From Loktanella sp. (GTDB lineage: Bacteria; Pseudomonadota; Alphaproteobacteria; Rhodobacterales; Rhodobacteraceae), in assembly GCA_003551805.1 (NCBI GenBank), contig PUNR01000337.1:1-16886 (forward strand): a stretch of DNA of 16,886 bases. Direction: 5' to 3'. Numbering within the stretch: position 1 is the stretch's first letter; the number at the start of each line of letters is the position of its first letter. Made by a program: the position numbers and the translations under genes. Below are positions 1 to 7,151 of the stretch, piece after piece. Below the pieces are notes generated by a model. That model made no database searches, was not told where the DNA came from, and was given only the letters and a program-made list of their open reading frames with translations.

Positions 1-269
1 CGGTCCGCGCGTTTGAGCCGCCCCATACCGGCACAAATTACCTGATGCGCGAATTCATCCATGTGGTCGGGCGCAAACATGCCGCAACCTTGCGGGTGAT
101 TGCTTTGGTGTTCGGTTTCGTCCTGCCGGTCGTGTTCCTGCTTTTGCCCTTCAGCCACATCTGGGGTGCAATGGCGGTGGTCAGTCATATTCTGGGCGTC
201 CTTGCGCTACGCTGGCTGTTCTTTGCGCAGGCCGAACATGTCGTAGGGCTCTATTACGGCAAACGCTGA
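1..269 (+). CDS. dmsC: DMSO reductase anchor subunit DmsC-like, C-terminal part (5' end outside window)
   Basis: The open frame enters from the left edge (first complete codon at position 3) and ends at TGA 267-269, so only about 88 C-terminal residues are present. The visible protein contains NYLMREFIHVVGRKHA, then two hydrophobic membrane segments, and ends with RWLFFAQAEHVVGLYYG. The NYLM-RE-x-x-RKHA block and the final aromatic FFxxAxHVxxLYY pattern resemble the C-terminus of DmsC, the quinol-oxidising membrane anchor of DMSO reductase-type molybdoenzymes. In that family the anchor passes electrons to an iron-sulfur subunit (DmsB) and a molybdopterin subunit (DmsA), which would lie left of the window. 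The assignment rests on motif memory and a short fragment. An ATG at 45 is internal to the frame and is not the start. Confidence 0.7.
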   Translation, partial: VRAFEPPHTGTNYLMREFIHVVGRKHAATLRVIALVFGFVLPVVFLLLPFSHIWGAMAVVSHILGVLALRWLFFAQAEHVVGLYYGKR

Positions 270-289
270 CCAGTTGGTCTCAGCGATCC

Positions 290-318
290 TTGCCATAGCG
301 CGCGGAAAATCCTAGCCT
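290..318 (+). promoter_or_regulatory. Weak candidate promoter of the TRAP operon
   Basis: The 113-bp gap between the dmsC-like stop and the TAXI receptor gene must carry the TRAP promoter unless the genes are cotranscribed. The best sigma70-like pair is TTGCCA at 290-295 and TAGCCT at 313-318 with a 17-bp spacer; the -10 box matches consensus poorly. The gap also holds an 8-bp inverted repeat, GCGCGCGG at 298-305 and CCGCGCGC at 345-352. I see no clear terminator with a T-tract for the upstream gene. Confidence 0.2.
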
Positions 319-382
319 TTCGCCAGATTGCGCAAACGGGCAAGCCGCGCGCATCTGACTGAATTTGGAGGAGGAGGAAAGT

Positions 383-1366
383 ATGTCGAAATCAATCACC
401 CAAGGGTTGCGTGCCTTTGTTGCACCCGCCGCAATCGCGCTGGCCAGCATCAGCGGGGCCGCGCATGCGCAGGAATTGTCCATCGCTACAGGCGGGACAG
501 GCGGCGTCTATTACCCCTACGGCGGCGGGCTTGCCGAGGTTATCAACAACCATGTCGACGGCTATTCCGCCAGCGTCGAGGTCACAGGCGCCTCGGTCGA
601 AAACATGGCCCTGATCCAGCGCGGCGACAGCGACTTGGCCCTTGTTCTGGCCGATACCCTGTTTCAGGCCTACAACGGCACCGACGCATTTGAAGGCCGC
701 CAGATTTCCGAAGCCCGCGCCTTGGCCTCGATCTACCCGAACGCCGTGCAGTTGGTTGCCCTCGCTGACAGCGGCATTACCAGCATCGAAGACCTGCGCG
801 GCCAGCGTGTATCAGTCGGCGCACCCGGTTCCGGCACGGAAATCAGCGCGCAGATGATCCTTGCTGCCAATGGCATCACCTATGATGACTTTGACCCGCA
901 GCGTCTGAACTTCAATGAAACTGCCGACGCGATCCGTGACGGTGACATCGTCGCCGGTTTCTGGAGCGTGGGACCACCCACATCATCCATCATGAACCTT
1001 GCCGCAACGCGCAACATTTCTGTAATCGGTTTCACCGAAGCGGAAATCACCGCAGCACAAGAAGTCGAGCCGACATTCGCCCCCTTCACACTGGCAGCAG
1101 GCCTTTATGACGGTATGGCGGAAGACGTGTTGACCATGTCGACACCTAACGTGCTGGTCGTGCATGCCGATATGGACGATGAACTGGCCTATAACATCAC
1201 CAAATCGATGTACGAGCATGTGGCCGAACTAATCGCGATCCATCCGGCAGCGAATGACACGACCATCGAATTCTCGGTCGCGTCGACACCGATCCCCTTC
1301 CACCCCGGCGCCTTGCGCTATCTGGAAGAAGTCGGTGCAGAGGTGCAGGACCACCAGCGCCCATGA
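383..1366 (+). CDS. TAXI-family TRAP transporter periplasmic solute-binding receptor
   Basis: The protein of 327 residues starts at ATG 383, directly after the strong Shine-Dalgarno run GGAGGAGGAGG at 366-376. An in-frame TTG at 365 sits at that site and is rejected as start. Residues 1-29 form a Sec signal peptide with likely cleavage after AHA. The mature N-terminus, ELSIATGGTGGVYYPYGGGL, is the hallmark of TAXI (TRAP-associated extracytoplasmic immunogenic) receptors, and the length is normal for the family. It should bind a small, usually organic-acid-like, substrate in the periplasm and deliver it to the fused permease encoded at 1851. Its stop overlaps the next gene by 4 bp (ATGA), which indicates one operon. 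The substrate cannot be read from the sequence. Confidence 0.93.
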   Translation: MSKSITQGLRAFVAPAAIALASISGAAHAQELSIATGGTGGVYYPYGGGLAEVINNHVDGYSASVEVTGASVENMALIQRGDSDLALVLADTLFQAYNGTDAFEGRQISEARALASIYPNAVQLVALADSGITSIEDLRGQRVSVGAPGSGTEISAQMILAANGITYDDFDPQRLNFNETADAIRDGDIVAGFWSVGPPTSSIMNLAATRNISVIGFTEAEITAAQEVEPTFAPFTLAAGLYDGMAEDVLTMSTPNVLVVHADMDDELAYNITKSMYEHVAELIAIHPAANDTTIEFSVASTPIPFHPGALRYLEEVGAEVQDHQRP

Positions 1367-1839
1367 CAGCGATGATTGCAGGGCGGCGCTTTGGTGCCGC
1401 CCTCTTTCTAGGGGTTATGTCGGGGGTCACACCGCTTGTGGCGCAGACATTTTTGGTTGTCGAAACATCAGGTTCACCGCTGGGCGCATTGCCGTTTGAA
1501 GAAGGGCAGGAAATCTGTCTGACATGGAACCATTCAGTCACGGGCGGCGCTGTCGCGGATTGCTTTGAAAACCAAGATGGCAGCCTGACCCTGATGCGAT
1601 CCTATCTGCATGATTTTGCCGCTGGTCTGGGCGAAATGGAAGGGCGCGGACAAATCGTACCGGCGGAAAATGGCGGCTACTGGATCAACGCGATCAACGA
1701 ACCGATCGCTGGCAATGCACTGGCGCTGCGGATCGGACCTGATGCTGTTAACCACGTTCTAGCCGGACCTGACCAATCACTGCTGCTTAGTCAGATGGCA
1801 CCGGACACGCGGGTTCGACTAAGTCTCGAACGCCGCTAA
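1363..1839 (+). CDS. DUF1850 domain protein of the TAXI-TRAP operon
   Basis: This small protein of 158 residues starts at ATG 1363 inside the end of the receptor gene (ATGA overlap), implying translational coupling. Residues 8-28 are hydrophobic and end in LVA before QTF, so it is probably exported or anchored in the inner membrane. The remainder is a compact beta-rich domain with the pattern FEEGQEICLTWNHSVTGG. This matches DUF1850, a family usually found between TAXI receptor and fused TRAP permease genes. Its molecular role is unknown; a part in transporter assembly or substrate handling is inferred only from this conserved neighbourhood. The family call is from motif memory and gene order. 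Confidence 0.82.
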   Translation: MTAMIAGRRFGAALFLGVMSGVTPLVAQTFLVVETSGSPLGALPFEEGQEICLTWNHSVTGGAVADCFENQDGSLTLMRSYLHDFAAGLGEMEGRGQIVPAENGGYWINAINEPIAGNALALRIGPDAVNHVLAGPDQSLLLSQMAPDTRVRLSLERR

Positions 1840-1850
1840 TCACCTCCTTT
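1839..1850 (+). other. Anti-Shine-Dalgarno-like sequence before the TRAP permease
   Basis: ATCACCTCCTTT fills the 11-bp gap between the DUF1850 stop and the permease ATG. It is identical to part of the conserved 3' tail of bacterial 16S rRNA. It is the complement of a ribosome-binding site rather than a site itself, and no GGAG-like sequence precedes the permease start. Function is unknown and chance is possible. Confidence 0.3.
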
Positions 1851-3908
1851 ATGACGGACAAGTTCATGCGTAATCAGACACTCGATATGCCAGAGCAGGA
1901 TCATGATCCCGCTAACTTGCCTGCGAATTTGCAATCCGCCGATGCGATCCAGCCGCGCCCGATCCTGTGGGTCATCACGCTGGTCGCGATCACCATGTCG
2001 CTTTTCCAGATGTACACCGCCGGGATCGAGCCGATGGGCCTGTTCTATCAACGCTCGGCGCATCTGGGGTTCATCCTGTTTCTGGCTTTTCTGATCTTCC
2101 CCGTCACCGGCCCGACCCGCCCGCGCGGCAGCATCGGCTGGGTGGTAGAGGCAGGTTTCCTGACCGCCGCCTTCCTGAGCGGGTTCTACATTTTCTACTT
2201 CCTCGACGATATCATCAGCCGTGCGGGCTGGTGGTCGCGCACCGATATTATCATGGGCACCATCGCCATCATCGCCGTGCTAGAGGCCAGCCGCCGCGTT
2301 GTGGGCCTTGGCATGACCATCATCGGCATGATCGCAATTGCCTATGCGCTGGCCGGACCGCGCGGCGCGCTGCCATGGCTGGGCGAATGGATGCCCGGTA
2401 TCCTGTCGCATCGCGGGGCATCGGTGGACCGTCTGGTCGGCCAGCTTTATCTGGGACAGGAAGGCATCTTTGGCCTGCCGCTGGGGGTTGCTGCGACTTA
2501 TGTGTTCATGTTCGTGCTGTTCGGCGCGTTTCTGGAGGTGACAGGCGCAGGCAAATTTTTCATCGATCTGGCCTTTGCCGCGACAGGGCGCAAACCGGGC
2601 GGACCGGCCAAAGCTGCTGTGATCGCATCCGCAGGGATGGGGTCGATATCAGGATCCGCCATCGCCAATGTCGTCACCACAGGGGCCTTTACCATCCCCT
2701 TGATGAAAAAGCTGGGCTACAAACCCAAAGAGGCCGGCGGGATCGAGGCCGCAGCATCGACCGGCGGGCAGATCACGCCGCCCTTGATGGGTGCGGGGGC
2801 CTTTCTGATCTCGGAATATACCAATGTGCCGTATATCGAGATCGTCATGGTCTCGATCTTTCCGGCGATCCTGTATCTGGGGACAGTCTATCTATTCGTG
2901 CATCTGGTCGCGATGAAGGCGGGGATGACAGGGATGAAGGCCAGCGAATTGCCCATCGTGCGGCATGTGCTGGCGGCAGGCTGGCAGTTCATCGTGCCGC
3001 TGGTGGTGCTGATCTATCTGCTGGTCAACAATATCTCGCCCACGCGGGTCGGGTTCTGGGCGATCATTTCGGTGATCGTTGTGACCGCCCTGCGCGCAGG
3101 GTTCACGCTGGTCGTGCTGGACCCGCAGAACGGCAAGCCGCTGACGTTTGACCGCTTGCGCGATGCTGTCCTCAGCGGGCTGGCACTGATGGCGAAGGCG
3201 CTGGAACTGGGCGCACGCAATGCGGTGGCGGTCAGTGTCGCCTGTGCGGTCGCGGGCATCATCGTCGGTGTCGTCGGGTTGACGGGGCTGGGGCTGAAGT
3301 TTTCATCCATGATGATTTCGCTGTCTGGCGGCAGCCTGCCGCTGGCGCTGATCTTTGTGCTGCTTGCCAGCCTGATCTTGGGCATGGGTCTGCCGGTGAC
3401 CGCCGCCTATATCGTGCTGATCGTGCTGGTTGGTCCGGCGTTAAGCAACGAATTCGGCGTGCCCCTGCTTATCGCGCATCTGGTGGTGTTCTGGTATAGC
3501 CAAGACAGCAACGTCACCCCGCCCATCGCATTGGCAGGCTTTGCAGGTGCCGCGATTGCGGGGTCCAAACCGATGGAGACATCGGTGCAAGCTTGGAAAT
3601 ACGCCAAGGGCCTGTATCTGATCCCTGCCTTCATGGTGTTCAACCCCGAAATCATCATGGGCGGCGAGACGTGGTATGTGATCTGGACCGGCTTGCTGGT
3701 GATCATCGGTCTGGTCGGTTTTGCCGCCGCCATCGAAGGTTATCTGTTCACATGGATGGACAAGTTTTCACGGCTGCTGGTCGTGCCGGGGGTGATCGCC
3801 ATTTTTAATCCAAACGAGATGATCGAGGCCGCTGGCGGCATGGTCGTGCTTGCGATCCTGATCTGGAACTGGGTGATGTCACGGCGCGCACAGACGAGCC
3901 GCGCCTGA
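1851..3908 (+). CDS. TRAP transporter permease, TAXI type, fused 4TM/12TM subunits
   Basis: The 685-residue polytopic inner-membrane protein begins with about 35 polar residues, followed by repeated hydrophobic segments (first near residues 39-55). Its size fits the fused small (DctQ-like) and large (DctM-like) TRAP subunits typical of TAXI systems. Around residues 262-275 is the glycine/serine-rich block GSISGSAIANVVTTGAF, followed by EAAASTGGQITPPLMGAGAF. Near residue 550 is QDSNVTPPIALAGFAG. Both are characteristic of TRAP large subunits. It should catalyse sodium-driven uptake with the TAXI receptor. No Shine-Dalgarno precedes ATG 1851, so translation may depend on ribosomes finishing DUF1850 11 bp upstream. 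ATG codons at 1866 and 1887 are alternative starts with no better site. Substrate unknown. Confidence 0.93.
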   Translation: MTDKFMRNQTLDMPEQDHDPANLPANLQSADAIQPRPILWVITLVAITMSLFQMYTAGIEPMGLFYQRSAHLGFILFLAFLIFPVTGPTRPRGSIGWVVEAGFLTAAFLSGFYIFYFLDDIISRAGWWSRTDIIMGTIAIIAVLEASRRVVGLGMTIIGMIAIAYALAGPRGALPWLGEWMPGILSHRGASVDRLVGQLYLGQEGIFGLPLGVAATYVFMFVLFGAFLEVTGAGKFFIDLAFAATGRKPGGPAKAAVIASAGMGSISGSAIANVVTTGAFTIPLMKKLGYKPKEAGGIEAAASTGGQITPPLMGAGAFLISEYTNVPYIEIVMVSIFPAILYLGTVYLFVHLVAMKAGMTGMKASELPIVRHVLAAGWQFIVPLVVLIYLLVNNISPTRVGFWAIISVIVVTALRAGFTLVVLDPQNGKPLTFDRLRDAVLSGLALMAKALELGARNAVAVSVACAVAGIIVGVVGLTGLGLKFSSMMISLSGGSLPLALIFVLLASLILGMGLPVTAAYIVLIVLVGPALSNEFGVPLLIAHLVVFWYSQDSNVTPPIALAGFAGAAIAGSKPMETSVQAWKYAKGLYLIPAFMVFNPEIIMGGETWYVIWTGLLVIIGLVGFAAAIEGYLFTWMDKFSRLLVVPGVIAIFNPNEMIEAAGGMVVLAILIWNWVMSRRAQTSRA

Positions 3909-3922
3909 GGGCGGATGCTGTA

Positions 3923-3937
3923 GGGGGCGCTGCCCCC
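3923..3937. terminator. GC-rich hairpin between convergent genes; possible bidirectional terminator and dispersed repeat
   Basis: GGGGGC (3923-3928), a GCT loop and GCCCCC (3932-3937) form a perfect 6-bp stem between the stop of the TRAP permease and the stop of the convergent threonine ammonia-lyase. There is no T-tract, so simple intrinsic termination is uncertain. The block continues with CCTCCCCCGGGATATTT at 3949-3965. From memory, such a hairpin plus CCCGGGATATTT block recurs between genes in Rhodobacterales genomes, so this may be a dispersed intergenic repeat. No second copy lies in this window. Confidence 0.5.
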
Positions 3938-3986
3938 GGCCCTGCGGACCTCCCCCGGGATATTTGGGCTCGGACGATGGGGGTGG

Positions 3987-5198
3987 TTACAGATCCTGCG
4001 CCGCGCGCACGGCGAGCCCCGCGTCGCGCAACAGCGCGGTGATCGTGTCGACGTGCCGCTGGTCGCGAGCTTCGATGACGATTTCGAGTTCGGCCTTTTT
4101 CAGCGACACGCTTTGCATCATGCGCTGGTGGATGACCTCGATCACGTTCGCCCCCGCCTCGCCGATGATCCGCGAGATATTGGCGAGCTGGCCGGGTGTA
4201 TCGTCAATTTCGAACACCAGACGGGTGATCCGGCCATCACGCATCAAACCGCGCAAGATAAGCGTGGACAGCAGGCGGGAATCGATATTGCCACCGCAGA
4301 TCACCAGACCGACTTTTTGGCCCGCAAACTGCGCCAGATTGGCCTTGATGACAGCTAGTCCCGCGCCAGCAGCGCCTTCGGCGACCAGTTTTTCGTGGGA
4401 CAGAAGGTCGAACACCGCATCTTCAATCTCGCTTTCGCTGGCGCTGTCGATACGGTCCACGTGTTGCTGCATGACCGCGATATTGGCGGGGGCGGGTTGG
4501 CGCACGGCGATGCCTTCGGCCAGTGTCGCGCCCGCGAAATGGGGGGTGAACCCTTCGATTTGCGCCTTGGCAGCGTCGAATAGATGCGCCTGTGCACCGA
4601 TAATAGTGATGTCGGGTTTCACCGATTTCGCCGCAACCGCCATGCCCGCGATCAGGCCGCCACCGCCTATGGGGACGACAATACAATCCAGATCAGGCAC
4701 CTGTTCGAGCATTTCCAGCGCCACGGTGCCTTGCCCAGCCGCCACGACCGGGTCGTCGAAAGGATGGATAAAGGTCAGCCCCTGACGGGCCGCCATATCG
4801 AAGGTGAATTGCACGCTGTCATCAAAGCCTTTGCCGTGGATCACGACCTCTGCGCCCAGATCGGATGTGCGCTGCACTTTGTTGAACGGGGTGCCTTCGG
4901 GCATGACGATGGTGGACGGGATGCCAAGACGGGTCGCATGATAGGCCAGACCTTGCGCATGGTTGCCTGCGCTGCAGGCGATGACGCCCGCCTTGCGCGC
5001 AGCAGCATCCAGCGTCAGCAGTTTCGCCAGCGCACCGCGCGCCTTGAACGCATTGGTGTGCTGCAGGTTTTCCAACTTGAGATAAAGGTCGATCCCCAGA
5101 ATATGCGACAGACGTGTGGCCCTTATGGTGGGCGTGCGGATGGTCGCAGGCGATATCGCGGCATAGGTTTCGGCGATCAGGGCGGCGGTCAAGGTCAA
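3987..5198 (-). CDS. ilvA: Threonine ammonia-lyase (threonine dehydratase), single ACT domain form
   Basis: This PLP enzyme of 403 residues deaminates L-threonine to 2-oxobutanoate, the first step toward isoleucine or of threonine breakdown. The PLP lysine is K52 in NAFKARGA, the phosphate-binding glycine loop is PIGGGG near 176-181, and CGGN is near 301-304. An ACT domain (about 325-400, beginning RLVFEIDDTPGQLANI) is the amino-acid-sensing module of the medium-length form. The start is TTG at 5198: AGGAG lies 6 bases before it, an in-frame TGA lies a little further upstream, and no ATG is available between them. It follows the ABC ATPase gene by 36 bp on the same strand and may be cotranscribed with it, though no metabolic link to galactose is evident. 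Related serine dehydratases or racemases are less likely given the ACT domain. Confidence 0.88.
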   Translation of the reverse strand: MTLTAALIAETYAAISPATIRTPTIRATRLSHILGIDLYLKLENLQHTNAFKARGALAKLLTLDAAARKAGVIACSAGNHAQGLAYHATRLGIPSTIVMPEGTPFNKVQRTSDLGAEVVIHGKGFDDSVQFTFDMAARQGLTFIHPFDDPVVAAGQGTVALEMLEQVPDLDCIVVPIGGGGLIAGMAVAAKSVKPDITIIGAQAHLFDAAKAQIEGFTPHFAGATLAEGIAVRQPAPANIAVMQQHVDRIDSASESEIEDAVFDLLSHEKLVAEGAAGAGLAVIKANLAQFAGQKVGLVICGGNIDSRLLSTLILRGLMRDGRITRLVFEIDDTPGQLANISRIIGEAGANVIEVIHQRMMQSVSLKKAELEIVIEARDQRHVDTITALLRDAGLAVRAAQDL

Positions 5199-5234
5199 GG
5201 TAATCTCCTGCAGGCCGGATCACGCCATGTTGCA

Positions 5235-6293
5235 TCAATTGCGGATGCGGACCTCGGTTTCGGCATCAAACAGGTAAAGGCGCGATTTGTCGATGGTGAC
5301 ACCGACGCGCGCGCCTTCGACAGAGCGTTTGTCGCCGCGTTCCTCGATCACGATGCGTTCGCCGGTATCCGAAGTCAGATAGACAAAGGACACGCCGCCC
5401 AGACTTTCGGTCAGATCAACGGTGTGGGTATCGCCCGCTGTATCCACCGCCAGATGTTCGGCGCGCAGGCCGACTGTGACGGCACCGGCGTGATGGGCGG
5501 GGATCACGCCGTCAAAGCTGGCTTTCATGCCGGGCACATCGACGCTGCCATCCTTTGCCGTGCCAGTCAGGAAATTCATCGCAGGCGAGCCGATGAAACC
5601 GGCCACAAATTTGTTGTCGGGATCACGGTACAGATCCATCGGCGCACCGACCTGTTCGATCCGGCCCGCGCGCAGCACCACGATTTTATCGGCCAGCGTC
5701 ATCGCCTCGACCTGATCGTGGGTGACATAAATCATCGTCGCGCCGATTTCGCGGTGCAAGCGCGCGATTTCCACGCGCATTTCCACACGCAATTCGGCGT
5801 CAAGATTGGAAAGGGGTTCATCGAACAAGAACACCTCTGGTCCGCGCACGATGGCACGCCCGATAGATACGCGCTGGCGCTGGCCACCGGACAGGGCGGC
5901 AGGTTTGCGATCAAGGTAGGGTTCGAGTTTGAGGATACGCGTTGCCTCGGCCACTTTTTCGGTGATGACCTTTTTGGGGTGGCCGTTCATTTTCAGCCCG
6001 AACCCCATATTGTCGCGCACCGTCATATGCGGATAAAGCGCATAGGTCTGGAACACCATCGCCACCCCGCGCTGGGACGGGTCCAGCCGTGTCACGTCGC
6101 GGGTGCCGATCATCATGGCGCCTTCGGTCGTTTCCTCAAGCCCCGCGACCATCCGCAGCAAGGTGGATTTGCCGCAGCCGGACGGGCCGACAAAGACACA
6201 AAATTCGCCATCCGCGATATCAAGGTCAATGCCGTGGATAACCTGCACATCGCCATAGCGTTTGACCACATTTTTCAGCGTGACACCTGACAT
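5235..6293 (-). CDS. Sugar ABC transporter ATP-binding protein, MalK/UgpC family
   Basis: The 352-residue cytoplasmic ATPase is normal length for the CUT1 family. Visible motifs are Walker A GPSGCGKST (36-44), Q-loop Q82 in VFQTYALYPHMT, signature LSGGQRQR (134-141), Walker B VFLFDEPLSNLD (about 154-165) and switch histidine H192 in THD. A C-terminal regulatory region with TOBE-type beta strands follows residue 240. It should power the importer whose binding protein and permeases are encoded divergently from 7211 on. That operon has no ATPase of its own, and this gene sits next to the shared regulator. The start ATG (6291-6293) is preceded by GGGGAGGTAGGCG, placed across the end of iclR 3 bp upstream. 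The separate transcription unit means the ATPase could also serve other sugar importers, as shared MalK-like ATPases do. Confidence 0.93.
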   Translation of the reverse strand: MSGVTLKNVVKRYGDVQVIHGIDLDIADGEFCVFVGPSGCGKSTLLRMVAGLEETTEGAMMIGTRDVTRLDPSQRGVAMVFQTYALYPHMTVRDNMGFGLKMNGHPKKVITEKVAEATRILKLEPYLDRKPAALSGGQRQRVSIGRAIVRGPEVFLFDEPLSNLDAELRVEMRVEIARLHREIGATMIYVTHDQVEAMTLADKIVVLRAGRIEQVGAPMDLYRDPDNKFVAGFIGSPAMNFLTGTAKDGSVDVPGMKASFDGVIPAHHAGAVTVGLRAEHLAVDTAGDTHTVDLTESLGGVSFVYLTSDTGERIVIEERGDKRSVEGARVGVTIDKSRLYLFDAETEVRIRN

Positions 6294-6296
6294 CGC

Positions 6297-7091
6297 CTAC
6301 CTCCCCGTTGCTTCTTTTGTATCATGATCAGGAAAGCTCCAGTTCTGGGCGTCCCTTGCGATGGCGGCGGCCGTGTCCGACAGGATCGGCACATAGGATT
6401 CGAGCCCCGCCAGATTTGTCCGCCCTGTTGTGCTTGTCACCGACAGCGCGCCCAATACGCGCCCTGCATCCGACAGGATCGGCATCGCGATGCAGATGAT
6501 GCCGGGTTCATGCTCTTCGCGGTCAAAGCCGTAGCCATTGGCGCGGATCGCTGTCAGTTCATCGCGCAAGGTGCGCGCATCGGTCAGCGTTGTCGGGGTA
6601 AAGCGGTGGAAACTTTGCTGGTCGATCACCGCGTCAATGCGGGCAGGATCGGAAAACGCCAGCATCACCTTGCCGACGCCAGTGCAATAGGCTGGGCCGA
6701 CCTTGCCCGCCTGCGAAAACATCTGCACCGGGTTATTGGCGTTGCGTTTGTCGATATACAGCACCTGCGCATGATCCAGTTGCGCCAGATGCACGGTTTC
6801 ACCCACGGCCGCAGACAATGCGTCGATATGTGGCCGCGCGATGGGGGCAAGCGTGCTTTGTTCCCATGCCGCATGTGCCAGACGGACCAGTCTGATCCCC
6901 GGGCTATAGGTTTGACGGTCGGGGTCGTAGGCCAGCATGTCCTGATTCGTCAGCGTTTGCAGAAAGCGGTAAAGCGTCGGCTTGGGAAAGTCCGACCGCG
7001 CCAACACTTCGCTGAACCGCACAGGCCGGCCAAAGGCGGCGACTTGGTCCAAAACCTCTAGCGCTTTGCCAACTGTGCCGTCGCTTGTCAT
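6297..7091 (-). CDS. IclR-family transcriptional regulator, likely galactoside operon regulator
   Basis: The protein has 264 residues. An N-terminal winged helix-turn-helix covers about residues 5-65, with recognition region SDFPKPTLYRFLQTLTNQDML. A C-terminal IclR effector domain follows (about 75-248), containing YCTGVGKVMLAF (135-146) and GYGFDREEHEPGIICIAMPI (187-206), both typical of the family. It is transcribed divergently from the sugar-binding protein gene and lies 3 bp ahead of the ABC ATPase, so it most likely controls the galactoside genes by binding the inverted repeats at 7114-7130 and 7152-7180. The ligand may be galactose, a galactoside or an intermediate such as KDGal; the sequence does not decide this, nor whether it activates or represses. 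The ATG at 7089-7091 is preceded by a G-rich GGGGGGATGAC. Confidence 0.92.
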   Translation of the reverse strand: MTSDGTVGKALEVLDQVAAFGRPVRFSEVLARSDFPKPTLYRFLQTLTNQDMLAYDPDRQTYSPGIRLVRLAHAAWEQSTLAPIARPHIDALSAAVGETVHLAQLDHAQVLYIDKRNANNPVQMFSQAGKVGPAYCTGVGKVMLAFSDPARIDAVIDQQSFHRFTPTTLTDARTLRDELTAIRANGYGFDREEHEPGIICIAMPILSDAGRVLGALSVTSTTGRTNLAGLESYVPILSDTAAAIARDAQNWSFPDHDTKEATGR

Positions 7092-7109
7092 GTCATCCCC
7101 CCAATGCTG

Positions 7110-7139
7110 TTGACAAAGCTAGCCGCTTTGCGCTTAAGT
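7110..7139 (+). promoter_or_regulatory. Candidate promoter of the galactoside operon
   Basis: A perfect -35 box TTGACA lies at 7110-7115. At 18-bp spacing the -10 would be TTAAGT (7134-7139), which is a weak match; CTTAAG at 17 bp is no better. A poor -10 next to a perfect -35 would fit an activator-dependent or regulated promoter. Transcription would start near 7146, leaving a leader of about 65 nt that includes the palindrome at 7152-7180. Confidence 0.4.
7114..7130. promoter_or_regulatory. Inverted repeat 1 overlapping the -35 box, candidate operator
   Basis: CAAAGC (7114-7119) and GCTTTG (7125-7130) are perfect complements around a 5-bp spacer TAGCC. The left arm overlaps the last bases of the TTGACA -35 box, so a bound protein would affect promoter access directly. 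Its half-sites differ from those of the second palindrome, so it may bind a different factor. Confidence 0.45.
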
Positions 7140-7151
7140 ATCAATATGCAA

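Noticed and set aside
267..280. Small GACC-AGTT-GGTC dyad after the dmsC-like stop
   Set aside because: The stem is only 4 bp and has no T-tract, too weak to call a terminator.
298..352. GCGCGCGG/CCGCGCGC inverted repeat before the TAXI gene
   Set aside because: The arms are low-complexity GC alternation 39 bp apart; chance is likely, so it is not listed as a separate operator.
365..382. Six-residue extension of the TAXI receptor from a TTG
   Set aside because: Those codons are the Shine-Dalgarno run itself; ATG 383 gives a normal signal peptide.
1967..3151. 394-residue open frame in another + frame
   Set aside because: It overlaps the TRAP permease in a shifted frame and is Arg/His/Gly-rich without motifs.
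4584..6290. Long 568-residue open frame on the + strand opposite the ATPase and lyase genes
   Set aside because: Its protein is rich in His, Arg, Asp and Gly with no family motif, and it is antisense to two genes with complete catalytic motifs. It is a GC-bias shadow.
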